DNA of 64,000 bases from Peptococcaceae bacterium. Its GTDB lineage: Bacteria > Bacillota > Peptococcia > Peptococcales > Peptococcaceae. Below, in pieces: positions 8,037 through 15,963 of this stretch. The stretch spans positions 62,001 through 126,000 of the forward strand of contig CAAETY010000145.1 of NCBI GenBank assembly GCA_900759105.1, written 5' to 3'. The translations under genes and the position numbers were made by a program. The first letter of the stretch is position 1; each line of letters begins with the position of its first letter. Below the pieces are notes generated by a model. It searched no databases, had not been told where the DNA came from, and worked only from the letters and a program-made list of their open reading frames with translations.

Positions 8037-8161
8037 TAAGACGCTTATAGGGATATTACGACCATACGCATGCTGCGCATCAGCTAGAATGACAGTGTTC
8101 CCTGCCGCGTCCTGTCCGCTGTGCTGCGATTGCGTCACTATCAAATAAAGGAGTTGTTTTT

Positions 8162-9334
8162 ATGTCAACCACCAAGCTTTGGACCAAACCATTTGTCATG
8201 ATTCTCGTGATAAACTTTCTTTTGTTCCTCAGTCTAAACATGGTTGCACCCGCTCTTCCTATTTATTTTCAGAAAATCGGATTTTCCCAAACCCTCACCG
8301 GGGCTTCCTTAAGCTTCTACACTTTGGGCTCTTTTCTGGTACGTCCGATTGCCGGGGCAACCTTGGACCGCTTTGGTCATCGCACCATTTTCTTTGTCAC
8401 CACAGTCATTCTTATTTTTCTCTGTATCGCCCATACGTGGACCACATCCATTGTGCTCCTCTTATTTTTGCGTTTTCTCTATGGCCTTGACTGGGGCTTT
8501 GCATCAACCACCACTTCGACCATTGCAACCACCAGCATTCCGCGCCACATGGTCGGTCGTGGGATGGGAATGTTTGGCGTATCTCTGTCTTTGGCACCGG
8601 CTTTCGCGCCGATTCTCGCCATTGAGCTCATGAACCGTTATGAATTTTCCGGAATGATATACGTCAGCACGGGCGTTTTGGTCGCAGCCTTGATTTTGAG
8701 TTTCTTCTTTCCGTTTGCCAAGCAGCCAGCTGTGGCGAAAACAGACACCACTCAAAGGAAGCTTTTGGATAAAAACGCCATGATTGAACGCACGGCTGTT
8801 TTGCCTGCCATCATCATTTGCCTGTCCACCCTTACCATGGGGCCTATTACCACCTACGTACCGCTCTATGCTCTCACCATGTGGATGAAAAACGTTGGCT
8901 TCTTCTTTAGTGTTTTCGCCATTGGCATCATCATTGTCCGTGCCGCCATTGGGCCAATCATGGACCGCTTTGGTCCGGTAGCGACAAGCATGCCTTCGTT
9001 TCTTTTGATGTTCTCCGCCATGATTATCCTCAGCATGGCAAACAGCCTGCCACTGCTTCTTTTGAGCGGCTTCCTCTATGGGATGGGAAACGGTGGTGCA
9101 CAAACCGTTATGCAAAGCTTGGCCGTTATGCATGCCCCATCGGATCGCTTCGGCGCTGCCAACGGCACCTTCTTTATCGGCTTTGACATCGGGATTGGGG
9201 TCGGCGGACTCCTGGGTGGGCTTTTGATTGACCATCTCGGCTTTTCCACCATGTATCTCATCATGAGCGTGCCACTATTCATCGGCATGGTGCTCATATT
9301 AAAATGCCTGCGCACCAAATCCACCACTTGCTAA
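8162..9334 (+). CDS. MFS transporter (second of a tandem pair)
   Basis: This 390-aa 12-helix transporter is similar along its whole length to the preceding MFS protein, for example GATLDRFGHRTIFF for motif A and RFGAANGTFFIGFDIGIGVGG near helix 11, so the pair arose by tandem duplication. It has its own 214-bp upstream region containing a palindrome, so it may be regulated separately from the first copy. AAAGGAG lies eight bases before ATG. The substrate is unknown. A YfcE-type gene follows within 17 bp. Confidence 0.88.
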   Translation: MSTTKLWTKPFVMILVINFLLFLSLNMVAPALPIYFQKIGFSQTLTGASLSFYTLGSFLVRPIAGATLDRFGHRTIFFVTTVILIFLCIAHTWTTSIVLLLFLRFLYGLDWGFASTTTSTIATTSIPRHMVGRGMGMFGVSLSLAPAFAPILAIELMNRYEFSGMIYVSTGVLVAALILSFFFPFAKQPAVAKTDTTQRKLLDKNAMIERTAVLPAIIICLSTLTMGPITTYVPLYALTMWMKNVGFFFSVFAIGIIIVRAAIGPIMDRFGPVATSMPSFLLMFSAMIILSMANSLPLLLLSGFLYGMGNGGAQTVMQSLAVMHAPSDRFGAANGTFFIGFDIGIGVGGLLGGLLIDHLGFSTMYLIMSVPLFIGMVLILKCLRTKSTTC

Positions 9335-9350
9335 GAAAGGATTCTCTACC

Positions 9351-9899
9351 ATGAAATATTTAATTGCATCCGACATTCACGGCAGTGCTGCCTGCACCCG
9401 TGACCTTCTTGAACGCTTCCAAGCAGAAGAAGCTGATGTTCTCGTACTCCTCGGCGACATTCTCTACCACGGCCCACGCAACGACCTGCCAGAAGCATAC
9501 GCACCAAAGGAAGTCGCCGCCCTCTTAAACGCCATGGCGGACAAAATCCTCTGCGTTCGTGGCAACTGTGAAGCCGAGGTTGACCAAATGATGCTCGACT
9601 TCCCTTGCTTGGCAGATTATGCCTACCTCTACATCGAAGGCACCCCCGTCTACATGACCCACGGGCACCACTTTAACGACCAAAATCTGCCAAAAATCGC
9701 AAACCCACGCACCATTCTTCTCCACGGCCACACCCACGTGCCGGTGAACCTCCATCACGACACCCACCGCACCATGAACCCGGGCTCCACCACCATTCCA
9801 AAGCAAGAAAGCCCACGCAGCTACATGCTCATCGACGGCACCCACATCTACTGGAAGCACCTCGAAGACGGTAGCATCTATATAGAAGACGTGCTATAA
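9351..9899 (+). CDS. yfcE: YfcE/MJ0936-family metallophosphoesterase
   Basis: The calcineurin-like phosphoesterase motifs are all present: SDIHG (residues 8-12), VLLGDILYHGP, RGNCEAEVD, THGH and GHTHVP. These bind two divalent metals. The 182-aa length matches the YfcE family, cytoplasmic phosphodiesterases whose physiological substrate is not established. It lies 16 bp behind the second MFS gene with an AAAGG ribosome binding site, so it is probably cotranscribed, and a terminator follows. The C-terminal LDTRxxxNPGS-type segment is present as HRTMNPGST. Confidence 0.93.
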   Translation: MKYLIASDIHGSAACTRDLLERFQAEEADVLVLLGDILYHGPRNDLPEAYAPKEVAALLNAMADKILCVRGNCEAEVDQMMLDFPCLADYAYLYIEGTPVYMTHGHHFNDQNLPKIANPRTILLHGHTHVPVNLHHDTHRTMNPGSTTIPKQESPRSYMLIDGTHIYWKHLEDGSIYIEDVL

Positions 9900-9930
9900 G
9901 CCGGTTCGACTTCTATAACAATACATACGC

Positions 9931-9990
9931 AAAAGGCACCGCCACCGACTGTCATCCAATGAATCACAGTCAGTAGCAGTGCCTTTTTTT
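9931..9990 (+). terminator. Terminator after yfcE
   Basis: Outer arms AAAAGGCAC / GTGCCTTTT and inner arms GACTGT / ACAGTC, then a T-run of seven. Confidence 0.8.
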
Positions 9991-10112
9991 GCTTATCGGC
10001 GCATGGTCACAGCAAGCTTGCAAAACCAACGCTCCCTAAATATGCATGAATATCTGGATATTCTCACTTAAATTCTTTGGTTTCACTATCAATCCTACAG
10101 TCCCACCTCTTC

Positions 10113-10270
10113 TATTCTAATAATCATTCTAATATTTATTCTAATAATTATTAGAGTATTATTAGAATAAAATCAAGCTTTTCTGATAAGAAAACGCTAA
10201 AAAGCCCGCTATATCCGTGCTTTAAGGATTATAAGATGCCCATCCTATTCTAATATTTATTCTAATAATG
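10113..10270. repeat. Array of ATTCTAATAAT repeats, direct and inverted
   Basis: The 404-bp gap between yfcE and the HicB-like gene holds several copies of the 11-mer ATTCTAATAAT. A 23-nt block (10126-10148) recurs perfectly at 10247-10269, 121 bp away. Between them, TTATTCTAATAAT (10136-10148) and ATTATTAGAATAA (10158-10170) form a perfect 13-bp inverted repeat around nine bases. The tract is far more AT-rich than its surroundings. It looks like a multi-site protein-binding region, but no adjacent promoter or gene start explains it. Confidence 0.75.
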
Positions 10271-10309
10271 CGCCTGCATCACGCAAAAACCACCGCATAA
10301 ACAAAATAC

Positions 10310-10346
10310 CCCAAGATGTCGGAAACCTAAGTTTTGACATCTTGGG
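10310..10346 (-). terminator. Hairpin, probable terminator of ung / HicB-like unit
   Basis: CCCAAGATGTC and GACATCTTGGG form a perfect 11-bp stem around 15 bases. On the minus strand it is followed by the T-rich sequence GTATTTTGTTT. Confidence 0.55.
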
Positions 10347-10394
10347 ACACATATATAACAATTTATCAAAAAGAGGATTACAAGCCTTTGTCCA

Positions 10395-10586
10395 CTATTG
10401 CGCATTCAGAAATTCCTTTAGCATACCGGCGCGTTTATTGCGGGCGTTTGCTTTGGCTACTTCCGCGGTGATTCCTTGAGCGATACAGCCCGGTATTTTT
10501 TGAATGGTTGCGGTGTAGATGCCTTGGGCATCTTGGGTTATTTCTATGGGGTAGACTTCATCAAGGTATTCTTGTAAAGGCTTCAC
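10395..10586 (-). CDS. HicB-like small protein (solitary)
   Basis: The 63-aa product shows the HicB/UPF0150-type partial RNase H fold signature: YPIEITQDAQGIYTATIQKIPGCIAQG followed by an alpha-helix with KANARNKRAGMLKEFL. HicB proteins are usually antitoxins to the small RNA-cleaving toxin HicA. No hicA-like ORF and no C-terminal DNA-binding domain are seen here, so it is a solitary HicB-fold protein. It lies 15 bp downstream of ung on the same strand and is probably cotranscribed. A toxin-antitoxin role should not be assumed. Confidence 0.6.
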   Translation of the reverse strand: MKPLQEYLDEVYPIEITQDAQGIYTATIQKIPGCIAQGITAEVAKANARNKRAGMLKEFLNAQ

Positions 10587-10601
10587 GTTGCTCTCCTCCT
10601 T

Positions 10602-11273
10602 TTATAGCGCACACCAATCAATCGGCGCAAGACCGTCGGCTTCGAGGTAAGCGTTGGCGCGGCTGAAGGGGCGAGAGCCGAAAAAGCCGCGACTGGCAGA
10701 AAGCGGGCTTGGGTGCGGACTTTTGATGATGTGGTGCTTCGTGGCGTCAATGAGGGCGCATTTGCTTTGCGCATGGGCACCCCATAGGATAAAGACCATC
10801 GGCACGTCGCGACGGCTCAGTGCGCTGATAATCGCATCGGTGAGGGTTTCCCAGCCGTGGCCGGCGTGGCTTTTGGGTGCTCCTTCTCGCACGGTAAGGG
10901 TGGTGTTCAACAAGAGCACCCCTTGTTCGGCCCAGCCTTGCAGGCAACCGTGGTTCGGGCGACTGCAGCCAAGGTCGGATTCAAGCTCCTTAAAAATATT
11001 CAAAAGTGATGGCGGCGGCTTGACGCCTTCTCGCACGGAAAAACTCAGCCCGTGGGCTTGGCCTTGCCCGTGATAAGGATCCTGCCCCAGAATCACGACC
11101 TTGGTGTCGGCATAGCTGGTGGCATGAAGGGCGTTATAGATATCTTCCATCGGTGGGTATACACGCTCGTTTTGGTAAGCGTGAATGAGGAACTGTCTGA
11201 GTTCCTTGTAATAGGGTTTATCAAATTCCGGTGCGAGAACATCGCCCCAGTCGTTGTGCATAAAATGTACCAT
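10602..11273 (-). CDS. ung: Uracil-DNA glycosylase, family 1
   Basis: Ung removes uracil from DNA, starting base excision repair. The catalytic water-activating motif [18 protein letters not shown] is at about residues 62-79, and the leucine-loop motif [15 protein letters not shown] is near 185. The length of about 223 aa is standard. The start is placed at the ATG giving [10 protein letters not shown], because AGAGG lies eight bases upstream; the in-frame GTG three codons earlier overlaps the Shine-Dalgarno. It diverges from the LysR regulator gene and precedes the HicB-like gene. Confidence 0.95.
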   Translation of the reverse strand: MVHFMHNDWGDVLAPEFDKPYYKELRQFLIHAYQNERVYPPMEDIYNALHATSYADTKVVILGQDPYHGQGQAHGLSFSVREGVKPPPSLLNIFKELESDLGCSRPNHGCLQGWAEQGVLLLNTTLTVREGAPKSHAGHGWETLTDAIISALSRRDVPMVFILWGAHAQSKCALIDATKHHIIKSPHPSPLSASRGFFGSRPFSRANAYLEADGLAPIDWCAL

Positions 11274-11413
11274 GTTTGTCACCTCTATCCTTTATTGTCC
11301 CAAAGCCATCGCATTTTCGCAAGGGGTAAACACGTGCTTCTTATGGCTTTATGGCGCCATTTATGATAATCTTATGGAATGGATAGACTACCAAAAAGAA
11401 AGGAATGCTTGTT

Positions 11414-12343
11414 ATGCGTATCGAACAGCTACAGCATTTTTTAGAGGTTGCAAAGTGTAACTCCTTGTCTCAGGCAGCGGAAAATTTGTTTATCGGCAAA
11501 TCAACGCTGAGTAATTCCATCAGCTCTTTGGAAAACGAATTTAGCAAGCCGCTTTTTATGCGCACACGCCGCGGAACATTCCTGTCGCCGTTTGGCGAAG
11601 AAATCCTGCCTATGGCGCAGGCTGCAGTTGACTCCGTGGAAAGTATCTACGGCATTAGCCAACAGGATCAATCCATCAATTCTCACATGCTTCATATTTA
11701 TTCCCATCCTATCGGTGCCATTTCGGCGATTGTTGAGCTTTTCAAATATATGAGCACCCATTTTCCCGAAGCAACCATTGCCGTACCGGAAACCCAAGCG
11801 GAAAATGTTGTCAGTGATCTCACCGGCTCCGGGCACAGCGTGGGGCTTATTTCCGCCGGTTTTCTCAAGCATAGCTATGTGCAAACTCAAGCAGAAAACC
11901 ACGATTTTATTTGTGAGCCTGTTTATGAGGATACGATGTATGTCTATGTCCACAAAAACCATCCCTTTGCCGGTCTTGAAAGCATCTCGTTGGAGCGTTT
12001 GTTTAATGAAACCGTGGTGATTTTCCGCCTCTTTATGCTGCCGGAAACCAATACCTTCTATCAGGATTTTCGCAAGCTCCGCCATTGCTACACTGTGGAT
12101 AGCTACGAGCTCCTAAAAAAGAGCGTGCTCTACGAAAATATGATTGCAGTGTCGCCAAGCTTGGCATTCTATCATTCCGCATCGCTCGAGGCCGGTACGG
12201 TTGTGCAAATTCCGCTCACCGGCTGCTCCCTTCGATTGATTACCTCACTTATTTACAAAAAAGACAAAAACCGCCTTTCCTCATTGGAAAAAGCGGCAGT
12301 CGATTTCCTTCGCGATTTCTATCTCGCGATGGCAAACGAATAA
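11414..12343 (+). CDS. LysR-family transcriptional regulator
   Basis: The N-terminal winged helix-turn-helix has the LysR pattern MRIEQLQHFLEVAKCNSLSQAAENLFIGKSTLSNSISSLENEF, then a linker and a substrate-binding domain to residue 309. The start at 11414 fits the family N-terminus and has AGGA ten bases upstream; the ATG at 11405 is too close to that site. The target is probably the divergently placed transporter and sulfotransferase genes, whose promoter at about 15.4 kb carries an inverted repeat of LysR type. The inducer is unknown. A large hairpin terminator follows. Confidence 0.9.
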   Translation: MRIEQLQHFLEVAKCNSLSQAAENLFIGKSTLSNSISSLENEFSKPLFMRTRRGTFLSPFGEEILPMAQAAVDSVESIYGISQQDQSINSHMLHIYSHPIGAISAIVELFKYMSTHFPEATIAVPETQAENVVSDLTGSGHSVGLISAGFLKHSYVQTQAENHDFICEPVYEDTMYVYVHKNHPFAGLESISLERLFNETVVIFRLFMLPETNTFYQDFRKLRHCYTVDSYELLKKSVLYENMIAVSPSLAFYHSASLEAGTVVQIPLTGCSLRLITSLIYKKDKNRLSSLEKAAVDFLRDFYLAMANE

Positions 12344-12347
12344 TACG

Positions 12348-12414
12348 AAAAACACGCCCTCCGTTTCACATCGTTGCCTAAACAATGGCACGCTGACGGT
12401 TGGCGTGTTTTTCT
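12348..12414 (+). terminator. Terminator of LysR gene
   Basis: AAAAACACGCC and GGCGTGTTTTT arms enclose a long loop with an inner CCGT/ACGG stem; T-rich end. Confidence 0.7.
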
Positions 12415-12435
12415 TTTTGCGCACACCGCATATAC

Positions 12436-12467
12436 GCAAAAAGGCTGCCACATAAGCGACAGCCTTT
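12436..12467 (-). terminator. Terminator of sulfotransferase-transporter operon
   Basis: AAAGGCTG and CAGCCTTT arms; on the minus strand TTTTT follows. Confidence 0.75.
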
Positions 12468-12478
12468 CTTGTGTGCTT

Positions 12479-13861
12479 TTATAAAAGACCGATAACCATC
12501 CAATATGGTACAACACATACCAAGAGGAAGATGATACTGAGTACCATTTTGGTACCGAAGAACTTGATAAAGTCTTTCATAGTGAGCATCCCGAAGGAGA
12601 AGTAAATCAAGTAGATAGCGTATTCATATGGGAACAATACTTGGTCAAGACCAAAGTTGAAGGCGTACAAAATAGCGTACGGTTCAATACCCAAGGAAAG
12701 TGCGATGTTGGTGAGTGGTACCCCAAAGGAAGCCATTGCAGCGAGTGGGGTCAAGCAGAAGTTTGCCAATACCGCTACCAACCAAGTGGTGCCGGCGATA
12801 CCGAAGCCGCCCATGCCTTGCATGAATGGGATGATGATGCTAGTGATGGTTTCACTGATCCCGGTAGATGCAGCAACAAAGCCGATGGACATGCAGCTTA
12901 CGATAAAGAACACAAACTTAAAGTTGATGCCGTCGATGTCTTCTTGCTTAACAACGCCAAAGCATGGGAATGCGAGCACTGCTGGGAGCAATACAAAGAC
13001 ATAAGCGAGCTCTTGCTTGTGAATGTTTGCGGTAATGATGTAAAGGAAGATAATGATAACTGCTACTGCAGAAATCTTTTCTTCACGGTTCATTGGACCG
13101 AGGTCAGCACGCTTTTGACGGAAAAGCTCCTTACTGTCGATTGGAATATCCGGCTTGAACATCTTGCTGATGACAAGAATCATCAAGAAGCCAAATGGAA
13201 TGAAGATTGCATTATGGGTAAGGAACTTCACAAAGTTCATGCTGATATCAGGGTCAACAGAGGATGCAACGGAAACCAACAAACCAAAGTTGGTTGGTAC
13301 GTAGATAAAGAAGCCCGGCATGAGGTAACCCATTGCACCTGCAAGGGTAATCCCTGCTGCGGTCTTGGATTGTTTGAGGCCCAACGCTTGGCAAATACCG
13401 AAAGCGAAGGTTGCCATTGCTACGCAAGAGCCACCCGGTAAGAACAGGTTAAATACCACCCCAAAGAGGAACATCCCCCAAAGAATCCCCTTATAGGTAC
13501 AGGTTGTCTTCAAAATACAGAAATATGCAATACGTTGTAACAAGCCGTTACGTTGAAGGGCATTTACCAAGAGGAAAATACCGATAACCTGCCATGGAAT
13601 GGATTTGTACCAGCCACTGAAGGCCAATTCCCAAGGCGCAACGCCGGTCATAATGAAAAGGAACGGCATGATAACACATGGAATATAGTTATCAACCAAT
13701 TCAAAGGCGAACATCAAAATTGTCCATGCTGTAATCGCTAAGAACATCTTTTGTTGTTGTGTAAATACATCATTTGTTGGAATCAAGAGCACAAGCAATG
13801 GCAAGATAAAGGTAATTGCCCAAAACAGTGTGCGCTTGTTTGCTGTTGGTGCAGCACTCAT
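12479..13861 (-). CDS. DASS/ArsB-NhaD superfamily anion transporter
   Basis: The 460-aa polytopic protein has about 11-12 hydrophobic segments. It resembles the divalent anion:sodium symporter and ion-transporter superfamily in its re-entrant hairpin-type regions (LPGGSCVAMATFAFGICQALG near 135-155 and LTPLAAMASFGVPLTNIALSLG near 375-400). It is 36 bp downstream of the aryl-sulfate sulfotransferase gene on the same strand, so both are likely one operon. This context suggests uptake of an aryl sulfate or export of sulfate or a sulfated product, but the substrate cannot be read from sequence. A second relative lies on the other side of the sulfotransferase. Confidence 0.8.
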   Translation of the reverse strand: MSAAPTANKRTLFWAITFILPLLVLLIPTNDVFTQQQKMFLAITAWTILMFAFELVDNYIPCVIMPFLFIMTGVAPWELAFSGWYKSIPWQVIGIFLLVNALQRNGLLQRIAYFCILKTTCTYKGILWGMFLFGVVFNLFLPGGSCVAMATFAFGICQALGLKQSKTAAGITLAGAMGYLMPGFFIYVPTNFGLLVSVASSVDPDISMNFVKFLTHNAIFIPFGFLMILVISKMFKPDIPIDSKELFRQKRADLGPMNREEKISAVAVIIIFLYIITANIHKQELAYVFVLLPAVLAFPCFGVVKQEDIDGINFKFVFFIVSCMSIGFVAASTGISETITSIIIPFMQGMGGFGIAGTTWLVAVLANFCLTPLAAMASFGVPLTNIALSLGIEPYAILYAFNFGLDQVLFPYEYAIYLIYFSFGMLTMKDFIKFFGTKMVLSIIFLLVCVVPYWMVIGLL

Positions 13862-13897
13862 TTTATACTCCCCTTTCTGAATTTTTAACGTCCTTTA

Positions 13898-15358
13898 TTA
13901 GAATTGTGGATTAGATAATTCGTCGTCACCTTCGAGGGCATCTTCGGTTACGCAAGCGTCCATCTTGCCTTCATAGCCCCAAGTGCCGGTAACGGTCACT
14001 TCGTTTTGAATCATACCTTCTGCAGCGCCCGGCATACGGAAGTATTTGTTGTCTACGCGTTCAACCGGTACTTCTTCCGGCTTTTCGAGCTGTGGTACAT
14101 ATTCGTAAGGGCAACGGTATGCACGATATACATAACCATCATAGGTGTTGAATGGTGCATAGTATTCCCAAACAACTTCCTTATCTGGGGTTACTTCGAA
14201 CATGCGGCAATCGGAGCCTTCGGTGATCATGGTGTTACCGTTAGGCAAACGTTGTGCGGAAGAAATCAATTGGCTGTAGAATTTGGTGTTACCAATGGAA
14301 GGAATCATACCGCCCCATACGTTACCGGTGAATTCCCATACCACCTTGAGGGTCACTGGGTCGATTTCGATAACACGGGAGTAGTCACGCTTGTCAACCT
14401 TGGTACCATCCTTAGAGGTACGGCATGGTGCGCCGTAACCGGCCCAACCACCGTTGTCAAATACGAGGATGTTCCCTTCGCCAGGAAGACCCTTTGGAAT
14501 CATGTGCGCATGGTGTTGGCCGATGATTTGACCAATTTTGCGCAATTCACGGCTAGCGGTAAAGTCTGGACCAATCTTCCAAACGATTTTACCAGTTTCC
14601 TTGCTGATGATTGCGAGGATGTTGGTTTCACGTGCATCCCAGATGATGTTGTCCGGATGGAAACGTTCATCGCCGGCATCGTACCACTTGTTAGGACCGA
14701 GCACGCTCATAGAGTTGATGTGCATCCAGTCAGATTGGCCTTCCTTGCCGATTGGGTGGTAGTTAGGGTTACGGAAAAGCACGGTCTTTTGCATTTCATC
14801 AAAACCGAGTTCGCTGAAGTGATCGCTTACGTTCCACTTCCAAACGATGTTCCCTTCCCAGTCCACTTCTACGATAACGTCATCCAAAAGACGCTTATCG
14901 GAAATACGCTTATTATATACATCTTCGTGGCAAAGAATCAAGGTGTTGCCACTGTGGGTTTGGCATTCCATGCCAGGTGCATAGTAGCCTACCGGGTTGC
15001 CTTCACGTTGGTAGTCATGGTGTTGACGAGCGAGCCAATATTCCTTTTCATCGTCCTTGATGAATTCCTTTTGGTTGAAGCTCCATACCACGTTACCATC
15101 CCAGTCGATTTCGGTAACGTCAGCCATGTCTTGGTAGCCGTATTGTTCACGACGACGGCCCAAGCTACCCATTAAGTGCCCACCTGGGAGCATCTTGTTA
15201 GGGAAGCCTTGGAAATCCTTCCAAGTACGTACAACGTTCCCATTCATATCAATCAAAACTGCGCCGATGTCCACAACGGACATGATGGTGTAACCGCTCC
15301 ATGCTTTTTCTGGATTATAGATAGTGGTCCCCATCGGATAAACATTAGGTGTTCCCAT
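13898..15358 (-). CDS. Aryl-sulfate sulfotransferase (ASST family), no signal peptide
   Basis: The roughly 486-aa protein is a beta-propeller type arylsulfotransferase. Repeated blades show the motif pattern D-x-x-G-x-V-V-W (DMNGNVVRTW, DWDGNVVWSF, DWEGNIVWKW). Likely active-site motifs are DWMHINSMSVLG and GQHHAHMIPKG, the second resembling the family region with the sulfate-accepting histidine. ASST moves sulfate from one phenolic ester to another without PAPS. The known Gram-negative enzymes are periplasmic, but this one begins MGTPNVYPMGTTIYNPEKAW with no signal or Tat peptide, so it is probably cytoplasmic. ATG at 15358 is chosen because GGAGG lies eight bases upstream; the in-frame TTG five codons earlier overlaps that site. 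Confidence 0.85.
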   Translation of the reverse strand: MGTPNVYPMGTTIYNPEKAWSGYTIMSVVDIGAVLIDMNGNVVRTWKDFQGFPNKMLPGGHLMGSLGRRREQYGYQDMADVTEIDWDGNVVWSFNQKEFIKDDEKEYWLARQHHDYQREGNPVGYYAPGMECQTHSGNTLILCHEDVYNKRISDKRLLDDVIVEVDWEGNIVWKWNVSDHFSELGFDEMQKTVLFRNPNYHPIGKEGQSDWMHINSMSVLGPNKWYDAGDERFHPDNIIWDARETNILAIISKETGKIVWKIGPDFTASRELRKIGQIIGQHHAHMIPKGLPGEGNILVFDNGGWAGYGAPCRTSKDGTKVDKRDYSRVIEIDPVTLKVVWEFTGNVWGGMIPSIGNTKFYSQLISSAQRLPNGNTMITEGSDCRMFEVTPDKEVVWEYYAPFNTYDGYVYRAYRCPYEYVPQLEKPEEVPVERVDNKYFRMPGAAEGMIQNEVTVTGTWGYEGKMDACVTEDALEGDDELSNPQF

Positions 15359-15435
15359 TATTATTGCCTCCAAATCATTATAATTGTCATTTAATTACCT
15401 TATCATCAGTATACATCACAGATTTTTTTATACTA

Positions 15436-15464
15436 TATATAATCCACTGTCCCCCCGTGTTCAA
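15436..15464 (-). promoter_or_regulatory. Putative promoter of ASST-transporter operon
   Basis: On the minus strand TTGAAC and TATATA are separated by 17 bp, 78 bp before the ATG. Further TATA-like hexamers follow, so the exact -10 is uncertain. The -35 overlaps the GTGTTC/GAACAC palindrome. Confidence 0.45.
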
Positions 15465-15477
15465 ATTTTGCGAACAC
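15457..15477. promoter_or_regulatory. Inverted repeat GTGTTC-N9-GAACAC, likely regulator site
   Basis: The perfect six-base arms with a nine-base spacer contain the T-N11-A form typical of LysR-family boxes. It overlaps the -35 of the sulfotransferase promoter. The nearby LysR gene (11414-12343) is the obvious candidate ligand-responsive regulator; this is inference from position. Confidence 0.5.
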
Positions 15478-15489
15478 CGACTATGACGC

Positions 15490-15505
15490 TGTAGCCCAAG
15501 CTACA
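15490..15505. repeat. Small perfect inverted repeat in the ASST / second transporter gap
   Basis: TGTAGC, CCAA, GCTACA. The 605-bp gap between the two divergent transcripts (15359-15963) otherwise holds the sulfotransferase promoter, the GTGTTC palindrome, the 15873-15908 repeat, and no recognisable gene. Confidence 0.4.
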
Positions 15506-15872
15506 TGGGTCAACTGCTTGTAACCATCCTATCAAACCAAGGTATTTATAGGGCTCCGGCTAAAAAACGTGTTCGTCGACGCCAGTTTCGGGCTGATGGG
15601 TGCTTTCATGAAAATGAAACGTCCACGCCATCAACCATTGGTTGCTACCTTATGCATAAACATTTCTGTTCTATTCTATTTATTTTTTATATGCTAATTT
15701 ATAGATAAGAAATGAAGAATCTTGTTTTCAAAGCTATGAATCACAAGCCATTGCACAAGTTGAAACGGCCGTCACAGCAGGCTTTTCACCGACTTTGCAA
15801 ACAGGATGCGACGTATCGCCTTTTAAATGAAGCAGGGGTGTGAGGGGGAGCACACTCGAATAAAGGGCACAT

Positions 15873-15908
15873 AAAAGTTGAATGTTACATACGATTCTAT
15901 CAACTTTT
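15873..15908. promoter_or_regulatory. Inverted repeat AAAAGTTGA-N18-TCAACTTTT upstream of second DASS gene
   Basis: Perfect nine-base arms lie 55 bp before the start codon of the interrupted transporter. With no T-run at the correct distance it looks more like an operator or leader hairpin than a terminator. Confidence 0.45.
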
Positions 15909-15963
15909 AGCATACACAAAAACCATTGACCTTATTTTATTGATGATGAGAGAGGTGTTCATA

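Noticed and set aside
10395..10586. Complete HicAB toxin-antitoxin module
   Set aside because: No HicA-like ORF is adjacent and the HicB-like protein lacks a DNA-binding C-terminus.
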